From Psychrobacter sp. MF31 (GTDB taxonomy: Bacteria > Pseudomonadota > Gammaproteobacteria > Pseudomonadales > Moraxellaceae), in assembly GCF_012847335.1 (NCBI RefSeq), contig NZ_JABBDX010000004.1, positions 62,001 through 126,000 of the forward strand: 64,000 nucleotides of DNA. The letters are read 5' to 3'. Below, in pieces: positions 8,971 through 17,995 of this stretch. Position numbers and translations under genes: made by a program. Below the pieces are notes generated by a model that saw only the letters and a list, made by a program, of their open reading frames with translations, was not told where the DNA came from and ran no database searches. The first letter of the stretch is position 1. Every line of letters starts with the position of its first letter.

Positions 8971-10632
8971 TTAACTGGCAATTTTTTTATACTTCATGCG
9001 TTTTGGCGTGGCATCATCGCCAAGCTGTTTTTTACGATAAGCTTCAAACTCAGAATAGTTGCCATCAAACCAAATCGGACCTTCGTCTTCAAAGGCTAAA
9101 ATATGAGTGGCAATACGGTCAAGGAACCAGCGGTCATGCGACACGACCATGACTGAACCGGGGAACACCTGAATGGCATCCTCAAGGGCGCGCAAAGTTT
9201 CGATGTCCAAGTCGTTTGACGGCTCATCAAGCAAGATGACGTTGGCGCCTTGTTTGAGCGTTTTTGCCAGTTGCAAGCGGTTGCGCTCACCGCCGGACAG
9301 TTGACCGACGTATTTTTGCTGATCTTGACCTTTAAAATTAAAGCGACCGATATAAGCTCGGCTTGGCGTGGTGTAATCGCCAACAGTGATGATGTCAAGA
9401 CCGTCTGACACCTCTTCCCAAACGGTTTTTTTGTCGTCCAAGTTGTCGCGAACCTGACCCACGTAAGCGACGCTCACGCTCTCGCCCAAGTCCACCGAAC
9501 CGGTATCCGGCTTGTCTTTACCGGTAATCATGTTAAATAGCGTGGTTTTCCCCGCGCCGTTGGGACCAATAATCCCGACAATCGCGCCCGCAGGAACGTT
9601 AAAGCTTAAGTTTTCATAAAGCAGTCGGTCGCCAAATGATTTTGAGATGTCATTAACTTCAATGACTTTGTTACCCAATCTTGGACCTGGTGGAATATAG
9701 ATTTCCGCCGTCTCGTTACGCTGTTGGAACTCTTTTGAGTTCAATTCTTCAAAGCGCTGAACGCGAGATTTAGACTTGGCTTGCTGACCTTTTTGGTTTT
9801 TGCGAATCCACTCAAGCTCTTTTTTAAGCGCTTTAGCAAACGATTCTTCTTGCTTTTGCTGCTGCTCTAAGCGCTTGTTTTTTTGCTCAAGCCACTCGGT
9901 ATAGTTGCCCTCATAAGGATAACCATGACCGCGATCAAGCTCCAAAATCCACTGCGCCACGTTGTCCAAGAAGTAGCGATCATGGGTAATGGCAACAATC
10001 GTGCCGCTGTAATTTTGTAAAAACTGCTCAAGCCAAGCGACCGATTCGGCGTCCAAATGGTTGGTTGGTTCATCAAGAAGCAGCATATCTGGGCGCGACA
10101 AAAGTAGTCGACAAAGGGCAACTCGGCGTTTTTCGCCCCCTGATAATTTGCTAACGTCAGCATCCCAAGGCGGCAGTCGAAGTGCATCCGCCGCTTTTTC
10201 AAGCTGATTGTTTAAATTATGAGCGTCCCAAGATTGGATGATGTCTTCCATCTTGCCTTGCTCTTCGGCAAGCTTGTCAAAGTCAGCGTCAGGCTCGGCA
10301 TATTCGGCATAAATGGCATCAAGTCGCGCGAGCGCATCTAGCGCCTCACGCATACCATCTTCAACGTTACCGCGAACGTCTTTGGTTTCATCCAATTGCG
10401 GCTCTTGCGGCAAATAACCGACTTTGGTTCCCGTTTGCGCTCGCGCCTCACCGCTGAAGTCTTTATCCACCCCTGCCATGATGCGCAGCAAGGTTGATTT
10501 TCCCGCGCCATTAATCCCAAGAACGCCGATTTTGGCGCCAGGGAAAAAGGATAAGTTGATATTTTTTAGAATTTCGCGCTTAGGCGGAACAAGTTTTGAC
10601 ACGTTGTTCATCGTGTAGATATATTGTGCCAT
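8971..10632 (-). CDS. ettA: Energy-dependent translational throttle protein EttA (ABC-F)
   Basis: EttA binds the ribosomal E site and gates the first elongation step according to ATP/ADP ratio. The 553-residue protein has two ABC domains: Walker A GINGAGKST near residue 40 and GPNGAGKTT near residue 355, signatures LSGGEKRR and LSGGERNR, and DEPTNHLD / DEPSNDLD Walker B segments. The linker between them is Lys/Glu/Gln-rich, the ABC-F tRNA-interaction motif. Start MAQYIYTMNNVSKLVPPK matches the family, with GGAG five bases before the ATG. It is monocistronic. Confidence 0.97.
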   Translation of the reverse strand: MAQYIYTMNNVSKLVPPKREILKNINLSFFPGAKIGVLGINGAGKSTLLRIMAGVDKDFSGEARAQTGTKVGYLPQEPQLDETKDVRGNVEDGMREALDALARLDAIYAEYAEPDADFDKLAEEQGKMEDIIQSWDAHNLNNQLEKAADALRLPPWDADVSKLSGGEKRRVALCRLLLSRPDMLLLDEPTNHLDAESVAWLEQFLQNYSGTIVAITHDRYFLDNVAQWILELDRGHGYPYEGNYTEWLEQKNKRLEQQQKQEESFAKALKKELEWIRKNQKGQQAKSKSRVQRFEELNSKEFQQRNETAEIYIPPGPRLGNKVIEVNDISKSFGDRLLYENLSFNVPAGAIVGIIGPNGAGKTTLFNMITGKDKPDTGSVDLGESVSVAYVGQVRDNLDDKKTVWEEVSDGLDIITVGDYTTPSRAYIGRFNFKGQDQQKYVGQLSGGERNRLQLAKTLKQGANVILLDEPSNDLDIETLRALEDAIQVFPGSVMVVSHDRWFLDRIATHILAFEDEGPIWFDGNYSEFEAYRKKQLGDDATPKRMKYKKIAS

Positions 10633-10944
10633 TGATTCTCCGATGGTCAGCTAAAGGTTAACAGCGATAATGCTGAAAAACACAAAGCGATGAGCAAAAA
10701 AATTAACAATAACAATCGCTTTAAGCTTTTACAATAAGCCATAAAAATTGTTCGTCATTATCGCATTGTGGGGCGGCGGCTGCAAGCAAGGCTCAGCAAT
10801 TTACTGATTTCGAGGCAATTTTCAATCCTCAAAATGAATGTTTTGATAATTTATCCAAAAATTGGCATAATCTTGGTATGAATAACAATAAATCCAATCA
10901 AAAAACGCCAGTATAATAGTCGTATAATAATAAGGAGTTGCCTC
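10633..10944. other. Divergent spacer ettA / GNAT gene
   Basis: The spacer carries the divergent promoters. An 8-base inverted repeat AAAGCGAT (10684-10691) / ATCGCTTT (10715-10722) has an AT-rich 23-base loop and would lie in the ettA leader if transcription starts beyond it. I see no gene with a ribosome site. Confidence 0.5.
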
Positions 10945-11226
10945 ATGACAGACGCCATGAATATCACGCATAACCAATCAGCTCAGCGCTTCAATATCAC
11001 TATCGATGGTAAAACAGGCTATTTAAGCTATCAAGATTTGGGTGATCGCTTGGTGTTTGATCACACCATTGTCCCACAAGCGCTTGGTGGTCGCGGTGTT
11101 GGCTCAGCACTGGTCAAGCACGGTCTTGATTTTGCCCGCGATCAGCACAAAAAAGTCGTTCCACAGTGCTCATTTGTTGCCAATTACTTAAGCAAGCACC
11201 CTGAATATCAAGATTTAAAAGCATAA
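10945..11226 (+). CDS. Small GNAT-fold N-acetyltransferase (YjdJ type)
   Basis: A 93-residue single-domain protein of the YjdJ-like GNAT group. Visible are FDHTIVPQALGGRGVGSALVKHGLDFAR, carrying the acetyl-CoA pyrophosphate-binding pattern (GGRGVGSAL), and the conserved CSFVANYLSKHPEYQDL end. Such proteins are small predicted acyl-CoA-binding acetyltransferases whose substrate is not established. AAGGAG lies shortly before the ATG. It is monocistronic. Confidence 0.88.
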   Translation: MTDAMNITHNQSAQRFNITIDGKTGYLSYQDLGDRLVFDHTIVPQALGGRGVGSALVKHGLDFARDQHKKVVPQCSFVANYLSKHPEYQDLKA

Positions 11227-11459
11227 TGCTTTGCTTAATATGCTTTACTTAATGATCAGGCAATCACGGAACACCACTAGCATTTAACCCTTAACTATTT
11301 TTAACCGTTAATCCTAAAAGCCCGACTGTCCGACCGCTTTTGCCTCGCCTTTTGATGCCACTTTTTAGTGATGTTAAAAAAGCAACAAGCAAACGCGGCG
11401 ACAGCTGGGTTTTTTGCCCAACCTCAAGCCATTTTTTTCCAAATTATAAGGATAATAGT

Positions 11460-11753
11460 ATGAGTAGCTTATCTGACGACCAAGTTGACTTGCAGCTCGA
11501 GGACTTGGCAGGCTGGCAGCGCGATGGCAACAGCATCGTTAAGACCTATCATTTTAATGACTTTATTGAAGCGATGAGCTTTATGAACCAAGCGGCGTTT
11601 TATGCCGAAGCTTTGGAACATCATCCAGAATGGCGTAACATTTATAACGTCGTTGAGGTGCGCTTGATGAGTCATGAAACTGGCGGCATCACCAGCCACG
11701 ACATTCGCTTGGCAAAACGAATGGAATATATCTTAAAGCCGAAACATTTTTAA
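11460..11753 (+). CDS. phhB: 4a-hydroxytetrahydrobiopterin dehydratase (pterin-4a-carbinolamine dehydratase)
   Basis: PCD/PhhB dehydrates the pterin carbinolamine made by aromatic amino acid hydroxylases. The 97-residue length and the family motif [17 protein letters not shown], with a later [11 protein letters not shown], are intact. The frame stays open 40 codons upstream to 11340, but that part is not family-like, and AAGGAT sits six bases before the ATG at 11460, which was chosen. No phenylalanine hydroxylase gene is adjacent, so the protein may serve general pterin recycling. Confidence 0.9.
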   Translation: MSSLSDDQVDLQLEDLAGWQRDGNSIVKTYHFNDFIEAMSFMNQAAFYAEALEHHPEWRNIYNVVEVRLMSHETGGITSHDIRLAKRMEYILKPKHF

Positions 11754-11851
11754 ATTAGCTGATTTGAAAACAACGTTTGAAAACAGCTTTTGATAATAGG
11801 TAGTTTTCAAATCATTCAGTTTTAAAAAGTTGTAATTACATCATCAAGCAT

Positions 11852-11884
11852 AAAAAAACGTCCTAAACTTAGGACGTTTTTTTT
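11852..11884. terminator. Bidirectional terminator phhB / DUF1328 gene
   Basis: The perfect stem ACGTCCTAA / TTAGGACGT, with a short loop, is flanked by seven A and eight T, between convergent genes. Confidence 0.9.
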
Positions 11885-11928
11885 GAAACTATTTTTTGTA
11901 AGCTAATTAAATGTTAGCCCAAACCGCA

Positions 11929-12084
11929 TTACATTCTGCGGCTTACAAAAGCGACGATGAACAAAATCACCGCAACAACTAAGAAAATATAAGCTAGGTT
12001 TGATGAAAGACCCGCCACACCGCCGAAACCTAACGCACTTGCGATCAAAGCGATCACTGCGAAAATAATAGCCCACTGAAACAT
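11929..12084 (-). CDS. DUF1328 small membrane protein
   Basis: A 51-residue peptide with two hydrophobic segments (about residues 2-20 and 28-47) and the family core [21 protein letters not shown], ending in Arg-Arg-Met. It belongs to the DUF1328/YtjA small inner-membrane family, of unknown function and often stress-linked in relatives. The frame is open 17 codons further up, but the ATG at 12084 is preceded by a strong GAGGAGAAG and begins as the family does (MFQWA). Confidence 0.88.
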   Translation of the reverse strand: MFQWAIIFAVIALIASALGFGGVAGLSSNLAYIFLVVAVILFIVAFVSRRM

Positions 12085-12450
12085 AACTCTTCTCCTCATA
12101 AATGGTTGATATTGCTCATCTAATTTGATGCTCAATAAATTGGCTTATTGACGTTACTTATCTGTTATTGTTTGTCTTCATCAGATTAGATGCAGTTTAT
12201 TGATGGTAGTTAAAACAGCACCCGATGTTGTTCAGCGCTTAGACCATGGAAGTAGAGTAGCAATATTTTTTGATATTCTGCGTTCCTTTTAGTAAGGATG
12301 ACGCTATGTTATGTAATCTGTGTAGTAGTATTACAAGAATTGTAGCGAAATTGAGGATTCAGACAGTATTTGCTTATACTGATCAAGCGTTGTGTGTCAA
12401 ATTTCACCCCAAAAAAGCGTTTTATGACCAATTAAGATAAGGAGTCGGCA
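12085..12450. other. Spacer between DUF1328 gene and reductase gene
   Basis: Contains the DUF1328 upstream region and, on the plus strand, a candidate promoter (12351-12380). A 29-codon frame at 12203-12292 has no ribosome site and was rejected. Nothing else was seen. Confidence 0.5.
12351..12380 (+). promoter_or_regulatory. Candidate sigma-70 promoter for the reductase gene
   Basis: TTGAGG (12351-12356), an 18-base spacer, then TATACT (12375-12380), 71 bases before the ATG. Confidence 0.5.
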
Positions 12451-13881
12451 ATGACCACCCCCTCAAAAATAGATAATAATATCAATCAAAGCGGCAATTT
12501 AACTCATCAAACCTTAAAAAATAACACGGCTCAACCCAATAACAATAACGATCAAGATCGCAATTTTGATATCGTATTATTTGGCGCAACGAGCTTTGTT
12601 GGTAAGCTGACCGCAGAATACTTGGCAAAATTTTTGGCAGACGGCAAATGGTTCCCAAATGCTGACTTGACGCCGACCTCAAGCCAAGACCATTCAACCA
12701 CGACTTTGCGCTTTGCCATTGCCGGTCGCGATAACGCCAAGCTTGAAACGTTAAAACAATCGCTGCTGGCAAATCATGATCAAAAAAAGGCGATCAATAA
12801 AACATCACAAGATATTGATATTGCCATTATTATTGCTGACAGTGATGATGAAAGCAGCCTTGAGGCAATGGTCAAACAAACCCGAGTCATCATCTCAACT
12901 GTCGGACCTTATCTAACCTTTGGCGAAAATTTGATCAAAGCTTGCGCCAATTGTGGCACCGATTATGTTGATTTGACCGGCGAAGCAATTTTTATTAAAG
13001 ACATGATGGATCGCTATCAAGATGCCGCAAAACGTAGCGGCGCGCGAATTGTAAACTCTTGCGGATTTGACTCTATTCCCTCAGATTTAGGCGTTTATTT
13101 TACTCAGAAAACTGCTAACGCGCAGTTTGATGAACCTTGCTCTGAGATTCATATGCGCGTAAAAGCCGCCAAAGGTGGACTTTCGGGCGGAACGGTTGCC
13201 TCTATGGCAACGATATTTGGCGAAGTTGGTCATGATAAAGCGCGCCGCCGCCAGCTTGCCAATCCTTATTTATTAAATGATGACCCCAACGCCCCAACCG
13301 TCCGCCAAGAAAAACTTAATAAACCGCAATATGATATCCACCATAATCGCTGGCTTGCGCCGTTTGTGATGGAAAGTATCAATTCAAGGATCGTTCATCG
13401 CAGCAATCAGTTGCAAGGTTATGCTTATGGTCGCGATTTTAAATATGATGAAGCCGTTTGGATGAGCGATGGCATCAAAGGTCAGCTGATGAGCGCTGGC
13501 ATGAGCGCCGGAATCATAGCGTTTGCGATCGCCATGGGTAATAAAACCAGCCGCCAGTTTTTATCGGATCACGTTTTGCCAAAATCTGGAACGGGACCTT
13601 CTAAAACCGATCAAGATCAAGGCTATTTTGACATTCGCTTTTTTGGTCAAACTCCAAATCAAAAATTGATCGCAACCCAAGTCACCGGTGATAAAGACCC
13701 CGGCTACGGCAGCACCTCAAGGATGCTGGCGCAATCTGCATTGTGCTTGGCTTTAGATGTTGCTAAATCTGACGTTCAAGGGGGGTTTTGGACGCCCGCT
13801 TCAGCGCTTGGGGACAAGCTGATTGAGCGCTTAGAAGCTTTTGCTGGGATTCATTTTTCAGTGAGTGAAGAAAAGGCTTAG
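12451..13881 (+). CDS. Saccharopine-dehydrogenase-like NAD(P)-binding reductase
   Basis: This 476-residue protein starts with a 37-residue Asn/Gln/Thr-rich tail, then a Rossmann segment IVLFGATSFVGKLTAEYLA. The phrases VGPYLTFGENLIKACANCGTDYVDLTGE and NSCGFDSIPSDLGVY are typical of the saccharopine reductase-like family that includes mycobacterial trans-acting enoyl reductases. It probably reduces a lipid-linked substrate with NAD(P)H. The substrate is unknown and there is no lysine-pathway gene nearby. AAGGAG lies close to the ATG. It is monocistronic with its own terminator. Confidence 0.82.
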   Translation: MTTPSKIDNNINQSGNLTHQTLKNNTAQPNNNNDQDRNFDIVLFGATSFVGKLTAEYLAKFLADGKWFPNADLTPTSSQDHSTTTLRFAIAGRDNAKLETLKQSLLANHDQKKAINKTSQDIDIAIIIADSDDESSLEAMVKQTRVIISTVGPYLTFGENLIKACANCGTDYVDLTGEAIFIKDMMDRYQDAAKRSGARIVNSCGFDSIPSDLGVYFTQKTANAQFDEPCSEIHMRVKAAKGGLSGGTVASMATIFGEVGHDKARRRQLANPYLLNDDPNAPTVRQEKLNKPQYDIHHNRWLAPFVMESINSRIVHRSNQLQGYAYGRDFKYDEAVWMSDGIKGQLMSAGMSAGIIAFAIAMGNKTSRQFLSDHVLPKSGTGPSKTDQDQGYFDIRFFGQTPNQKLIATQVTGDKDPGYGSTSRMLAQSALCLALDVAKSDVQGGFWTPASALGDKLIERLEAFAGIHFSVSEEKA

Positions 13882-13948
13882 CACTGATAAAGCTTGGCAC
13901 TGATAATTCTTAGTACTGATATCAATTTGTTCCATATTCCTTAATTAG

Positions 13949-13973
13949 ACCGTCTAGTTTAGGCGGTTTTTTT
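13949..13973 (+). terminator. Intrinsic terminator after reductase gene
   Basis: The eight-base stem ACCGTCTA / TAGGCGGT (one G-T pair), loop GTT, is followed by seven T. Confidence 0.85.
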
Positions 13974-14145
13974 ATGGCTGGCATTTGGCATTGGTTAGTC
14001 TCGCTTCACTGTTTTTCATCGTATGCTTTAAGTAAATAGTCTTGCTGTTTTTGAGCCTTTTGCTACATATCACTACACATTATTAGCGTAATCATACAGT
14101 GAAACTCAAACGCTTGGCTTACCATGATATCTGGCAAAACCTTAT

Positions 14146-14154
14146 TGCTATAAT
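14146..14154 (+). promoter_or_regulatory. Extended -10 promoter of the secreted-protein gene
   Basis: TGCTATAAT is a perfect extended -10 element. No good -35 is seen at 17 bases, as is common for extended -10 promoters. The start codon is about 40 bases downstream. Confidence 0.65.
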
Positions 14155-14194
14155 GAATTAATGATAGTTCTTAATGACAGTTTAGGAGGAAAAA

Positions 14195-15043
14195 ATGAAA
14201 ATGAACGTATTGACTGGCGCGGTGATGGCTGCCGGATTGGTCATGGCAGCAAGCTCTGCAAATGCGGCGATGAAAACAGATGGTCACGGTAACGTCGGTT
14301 ATGATACGTATGAAGAGTGCGTGGCAGCTATTGAAGATGGTTCAGCCAAATTTTATACCCCTTATACGTATCAACAACCCAAGCGCCAAGCTGGCGAAGC
14401 AAGCGTCAAAAAAATGCGCTTGTCCGATGTGGCAATTCCTAAGCACATTATCAGCGGTCAATCCTTAAAAGCTGAGCATTATAAAGGTGGTGCTTGTGAT
14501 TTGGGCGTTGGTCAGTCAAACGGTCGTTATGGCGTTTCAGGAGCTTTGGTTGGCAAATATGTGCCGATTGCCGCAGACATGCCAGTCAACGTTTATATGG
14601 ATAAAAAAGGCAATCCAGTTCGAGTGACTATGCAGCAATGTGATAACCATTTTAGCAATAAGTTCCCCATGCCAGTTGCTTACACCGCTCAAAGCACTGA
14701 AGCGCCTGCTCCTGATGCCGAAATTGCAATTCAAGAGGCGCGTACCGTCGAGCCGATCGTCGTTGAAACCAATCGCGTGATTCGCCCATCAACAACAGCA
14801 TACCGCGTGAAAGAGGTGATCGTTGCCCCTGAATCACAAATTAAGCGGGTAAATACCAATGCCGGAACCGCAATTGCTATCGAAGATGGCAAAAAAGCGG
14901 TGGTCGTTGGTCAAGAGGTAGATGAAGCCATTTTAAATGATACTGAAATTGATGGCACTTTTCCGGTGATTCAAGTTCCTAATGCTAGAACTACTCAGCG
15001 CTTGGTAGAAGCGGATGCTGATGAGGTTGTGATTATTGAATAA
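14195..15043 (+). CDS. Exported protein of unknown function
   Basis: A 282-residue protein with a clear signal peptide (residues 1-24, cleavage after A-N-A). The mature N-terminal half holds three Cys (in EECVAAI, GGACDLG and QQCDNHF) and a Gly-rich stretch. The C-terminal half has Val/Glu/Ile-rich segments (EPIVVETNRVIRP; KEVIVAPES) and ends very acidic. I do not recognise the family. A strong AGGAGG and an extended -10 promoter suggest good expression. It is monocistronic, with a bidirectional terminator shared with tex. Confidence 0.72.
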   Translation: MKMNVLTGAVMAAGLVMAASSANAAMKTDGHGNVGYDTYEECVAAIEDGSAKFYTPYTYQQPKRQAGEASVKKMRLSDVAIPKHIISGQSLKAEHYKGGACDLGVGQSNGRYGVSGALVGKYVPIAADMPVNVYMDKKGNPVRVTMQQCDNHFSNKFPMPVAYTAQSTEAPAPDAEIAIQEARTVEPIVVETNRVIRPSTTAYRVKEVIVAPESQIKRVNTNAGTAIAIEDGKKAVVVGQEVDEAILNDTEIDGTFPVIQVPNARTTQRLVEADADEVVIIE

Positions 15044-15092
15044 GGGTAATTGACAGGATAGTTGTCAGTTAACTAATCGCAATTATAAACAT

Positions 15093-15123
15093 AAAAAGCG
15101 GCTCATTAATGAAGCCGCTTTTT
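15093..15123. terminator. Bidirectional terminator, exported-protein gene / tex
   Basis: Perfect 11-base arms AAAAAGCGGCT / AGCCGCTTTTT with a nine-base loop, between convergent genes. Confidence 0.9.
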
Positions 15124-15159
15124 ATTGAACTGTTAAAAGTCCTATTTTTTAAATTGTTG

Positions 15160-17661
15160 CTATTTTTTGCCTTTTTTCACGCCAGCTTCTTGTAATAACG
15201 CACCAAACGTACCAATTTTTGCTGGGGCTTCAGATTTTGCCTTGGCAGCTTTTGTGGCTTTTGGACGGCTATTGTTGCTGTCTTTGCACGGCGCTGAGTG
15301 ATTTTTGCCGCCTTTATTTTGCGGGGCTTGGCGTGGCTGATCAGATTGAGCTTTGGCTTTTGGGGCGCTTTGAAATGGCTCAGCTTTCGACGATTGCGCC
15401 GATTTTTCTTGCTCCGCTTTCATGCTAAAGCCAATGCGACCGCGAGCTTCATCGATAGAAATGACGCGAACGCTGACGATATCACCGGGTTTGACGCGGT
15501 TCATGGGGTCGGCAACAAAGTCATTTGCCATCTGCGAGATATGAACCAAGCCATCTTGATGAACGCCCACATCAACAAAGCAGCCAAAGGCGGTAACGTT
15601 GGTCACCACGCCTTCTAAAATCATGCCTTCAGTCAAGTCTTTGATGCTGTTAACATCATCGCGGAACTTTGCCGTTTTAAATTCAGGTCTTGGGTCGTGA
15701 GCAGGTTTGGCAAGCTCATCAATAATCGCTTTGATGCCAACGCCACTGTCATCATTGACGGCTTTGGTATCCAAGCGGCTCAACGCCTCAACGTTGCCAA
15801 GCACGTCACCGATACTTAATCCTGATTGGCTAAGCAGCTCATTGACTAGCGCATAGCTTTCAGGATGAACGCCGGTGGCATCAAGGGCATTGTCCCCTGA
15901 GCGAATCCGCAAAAATCCGGCAGCTTGCTCAAAGGTTTTGCTGCCAAGTCTTGGAACATTTTTTAAATCTTCACGGCTTAAAAATGCGCCATTGTCGCGG
16001 CGATAATTGACGATTTGCTGAGCTACGTTGCGGTTAAGTCCCGCAATGTGCGCCAAAATCGCAGGGCTTGCGGTGTTCACATCAACGCCTACGCTATTGA
16101 CGCTATCTTGAGTCACTTTATCTAGGCTGTCAGCAAGCTGATTTTGGTTCACATCGTGCTGATATTGACCAACGCCGATGGCTTTTGGGTCGACTTTAAC
16201 CAATTCCGACAAGGGGTCTTGAAGTCTGCGCGCAATTGATACCGCACCGCGAACCGAAACGTCTAATTCTGGCAGCTCATCGCTTGCAAGCTCACTTGCT
16301 GAATAAACGGACGCTCCTGATTCATTAACAATGACCGCTCGCGCTTTTAAATCGCTGTTTGTGGCTAATATCTCTTTGATCATGGCATCAGTTTCGCGGC
16401 TTGCCGTACCGTTACCAATAGCAATCAAATCGACATTGTAACTGCTTAACAAGTCATCAATGACCGCTCGAGCTTCCGTCATTTTATTGTCAGGCGCAAA
16501 TGGATAAACGGTTGCCGTAACAAACTTGCCATCCTTGTCCGTCATGACCTGACCTTGGTCGTCAATCAATGCCATTTTGACACCGTGACGGATGCCCGGA
16601 TCAACGCCCAAGATCACTTTGCGACCAGCTGGCGCTGCCATCAATAAGTGCTGCAAATTATTGGCAAACACGTCAATGGCATCAGCTTCTGCTGCTAAGC
16701 GTTTTTCTGTGAGCAATCGATGCTCAATATGCGGTCGCCATTTGTCCGACCAAAGCTTATTTGCCGCCTCTAACAAAAAATCGCGGCGAGCGCTTGGCTC
16801 CATTTGTGCCAAATGAAAATGGCGGACAATTTTTTCAATAAACGGCGCATCTTCGCCATCGATTTTAAGTCCAAGCACGTTTTCTTGGCGACCGCGAAGC
16901 ATGGCAAGCAAGCGGTGATTCGGAAGGCGCGCTAGGCTTTCTGAATGCTCAAAGTAGTCTTTGAATTTTTCGCCGACCTCACGTTTGTCATCGCTTGCAA
17001 CGTTTGAAACGATTTGCGCGGTTTTGGCAAAGCTTTGACGAAGCTCATCAAGTAAATCTAAAGCTTGCGTCCAGTCATCAATGATGATCGCTTGAACCCC
17101 AATAAGCTGCTTGTCACTGTTGTTAAATGCCTCTAAATCAACATCTTGATTTTCAGCATCGTCCGCCGCTGCTGGCAGTTGATAATCGGCAAGCGCGGCG
17201 ATTGGCTCAACGTTAGTGGTTAAGATCGATTCGGCAATTGGCGCAAGCCCTACGGCGCGAGCTTTTGCAGCCAGTGACCGGCGGCGCGGTCGATACGGCA
17301 AATAAATATCTTCAAGCTCAAGCTTTGATTTGGCAGCCTCAATTCGGCGCGTCAATTCATCGGTTAAATTGCCTTGATTGCTCAAAAGTTCGATGATTTT
17401 TTGGCGGCGGCTTGCCATATCGCGCTCATAATTGAGGGCTTTTTCAAGCGCTCGCAGCTTGATATCATCCAGATTTTGAGTTTTATCTTTACGATAACGG
17501 GCAATAAAGGGCACAGTCGCCCCTTCATCATAAAGGGTAACAAATGCCGCCACTTGAGCTTGAGTAATTCCAAGCTGAGTGGCTAATTTGGCATGAATCA
17601 AAGCCGATTGGTCAGCTGTCAGCTGATCTTGAAAAGACGTTTGGGAATCAGTGCTACTCAT
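15160..17661 (-). CDS. tex: Tex-family transcription accessory / RNA-binding protein
   Basis: Tex proteins bind RNA and affect transcription and RNA turnover. In order: an N-terminal helical region with DEGATVPFIARYRKDKT, a YqgF RNase H-like domain (VILGVDPGIRHGVKMALID), a helix-hairpin-helix part (NVPRLGSKTFEQAAGFLRI) and a C-terminal S1 domain (GVVTNVTAFGCFVDVGVHQDG). A Lys/Ala/Pro-rich basic tail of roughly 80 residues follows. The frame opens at 17751, but an extended -10 promoter lies at 17695-17703, inside that extension, so the start at 17661 (MSSTDSQTS, 833 residues) is preferred. Confidence 0.94.
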   Translation of the reverse strand: MSSTDSQTSFQDQLTADQSALIHAKLATQLGITQAQVAAFVTLYDEGATVPFIARYRKDKTQNLDDIKLRALEKALNYERDMASRRQKIIELLSNQGNLTDELTRRIEAAKSKLELEDIYLPYRPRRRSLAAKARAVGLAPIAESILTTNVEPIAALADYQLPAAADDAENQDVDLEAFNNSDKQLIGVQAIIIDDWTQALDLLDELRQSFAKTAQIVSNVASDDKREVGEKFKDYFEHSESLARLPNHRLLAMLRGRQENVLGLKIDGEDAPFIEKIVRHFHLAQMEPSARRDFLLEAANKLWSDKWRPHIEHRLLTEKRLAAEADAIDVFANNLQHLLMAAPAGRKVILGVDPGIRHGVKMALIDDQGQVMTDKDGKFVTATVYPFAPDNKMTEARAVIDDLLSSYNVDLIAIGNGTASRETDAMIKEILATNSDLKARAVIVNESGASVYSASELASDELPELDVSVRGAVSIARRLQDPLSELVKVDPKAIGVGQYQHDVNQNQLADSLDKVTQDSVNSVGVDVNTASPAILAHIAGLNRNVAQQIVNYRRDNGAFLSREDLKNVPRLGSKTFEQAAGFLRIRSGDNALDATGVHPESYALVNELLSQSGLSIGDVLGNVEALSRLDTKAVNDDSGVGIKAIIDELAKPAHDPRPEFKTAKFRDDVNSIKDLTEGMILEGVVTNVTAFGCFVDVGVHQDGLVHISQMANDFVADPMNRVKPGDIVSVRVISIDEARGRIGFSMKAEQEKSAQSSKAEPFQSAPKAKAQSDQPRQAPQNKGGKNHSAPCKDSNNSRPKATKAAKAKSEAPAKIGTFGALLQEAGVKKGKK

Positions 17662-17694
17662 AACCGTATCAATCGTTAAAAAATATAATTTGGC

Positions 17695-17703
17695 ATTATA
17701 GCA
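17695..17703 (-). promoter_or_regulatory. Extended -10 promoter of tex
   Basis: On the minus strand the sequence is TGCTATAAT, a perfect extended -10, about 34 bases before the chosen tex ATG. No good -35 is seen. Confidence 0.6.
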
Positions 17704-17995
17704 AAAAGTGCTTGAATAAAAATCATTTTTATTTTTCCGTTTATCCGCCATGTTTTAAGCCAAATTTGCCGACCGCCTTTCGGTAAACAAACGCATACAG
17801 CAAATATGCGCCTAAGTGATGCAAAAGTTTGTACAATCTTATAAACTAAAGTGGTAAGTAAGGTTTTTTGCCAAAGTTTAGTTTTGCTCAGGCAGTGAGG
17901 ATCATTGCAGCACGATAACGGTTCGATAACACCAAAACAAAAGCGGCAACCAGAACAAAATGGACAATAATAACGGTTTTTTAGGGGATATTTGC

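Larger units (their letters stand above)
13882..14194. other. Spacer holding a terminator and a promoter
   Basis: Holds the terminator at 13949-13973 and the promoter at 14146-14154. Three near-repeats of the phrase taAgcttggcactgataa just after the stop (13880-13920) look like a small local duplication. No further gene was seen. Confidence 0.55.

Noticed and set aside
12203-12292. 29-codon frame in the spacer before the reductase gene
   Set aside because: No ribosome site, short, and the candidate promoter for the real gene lies downstream of it.
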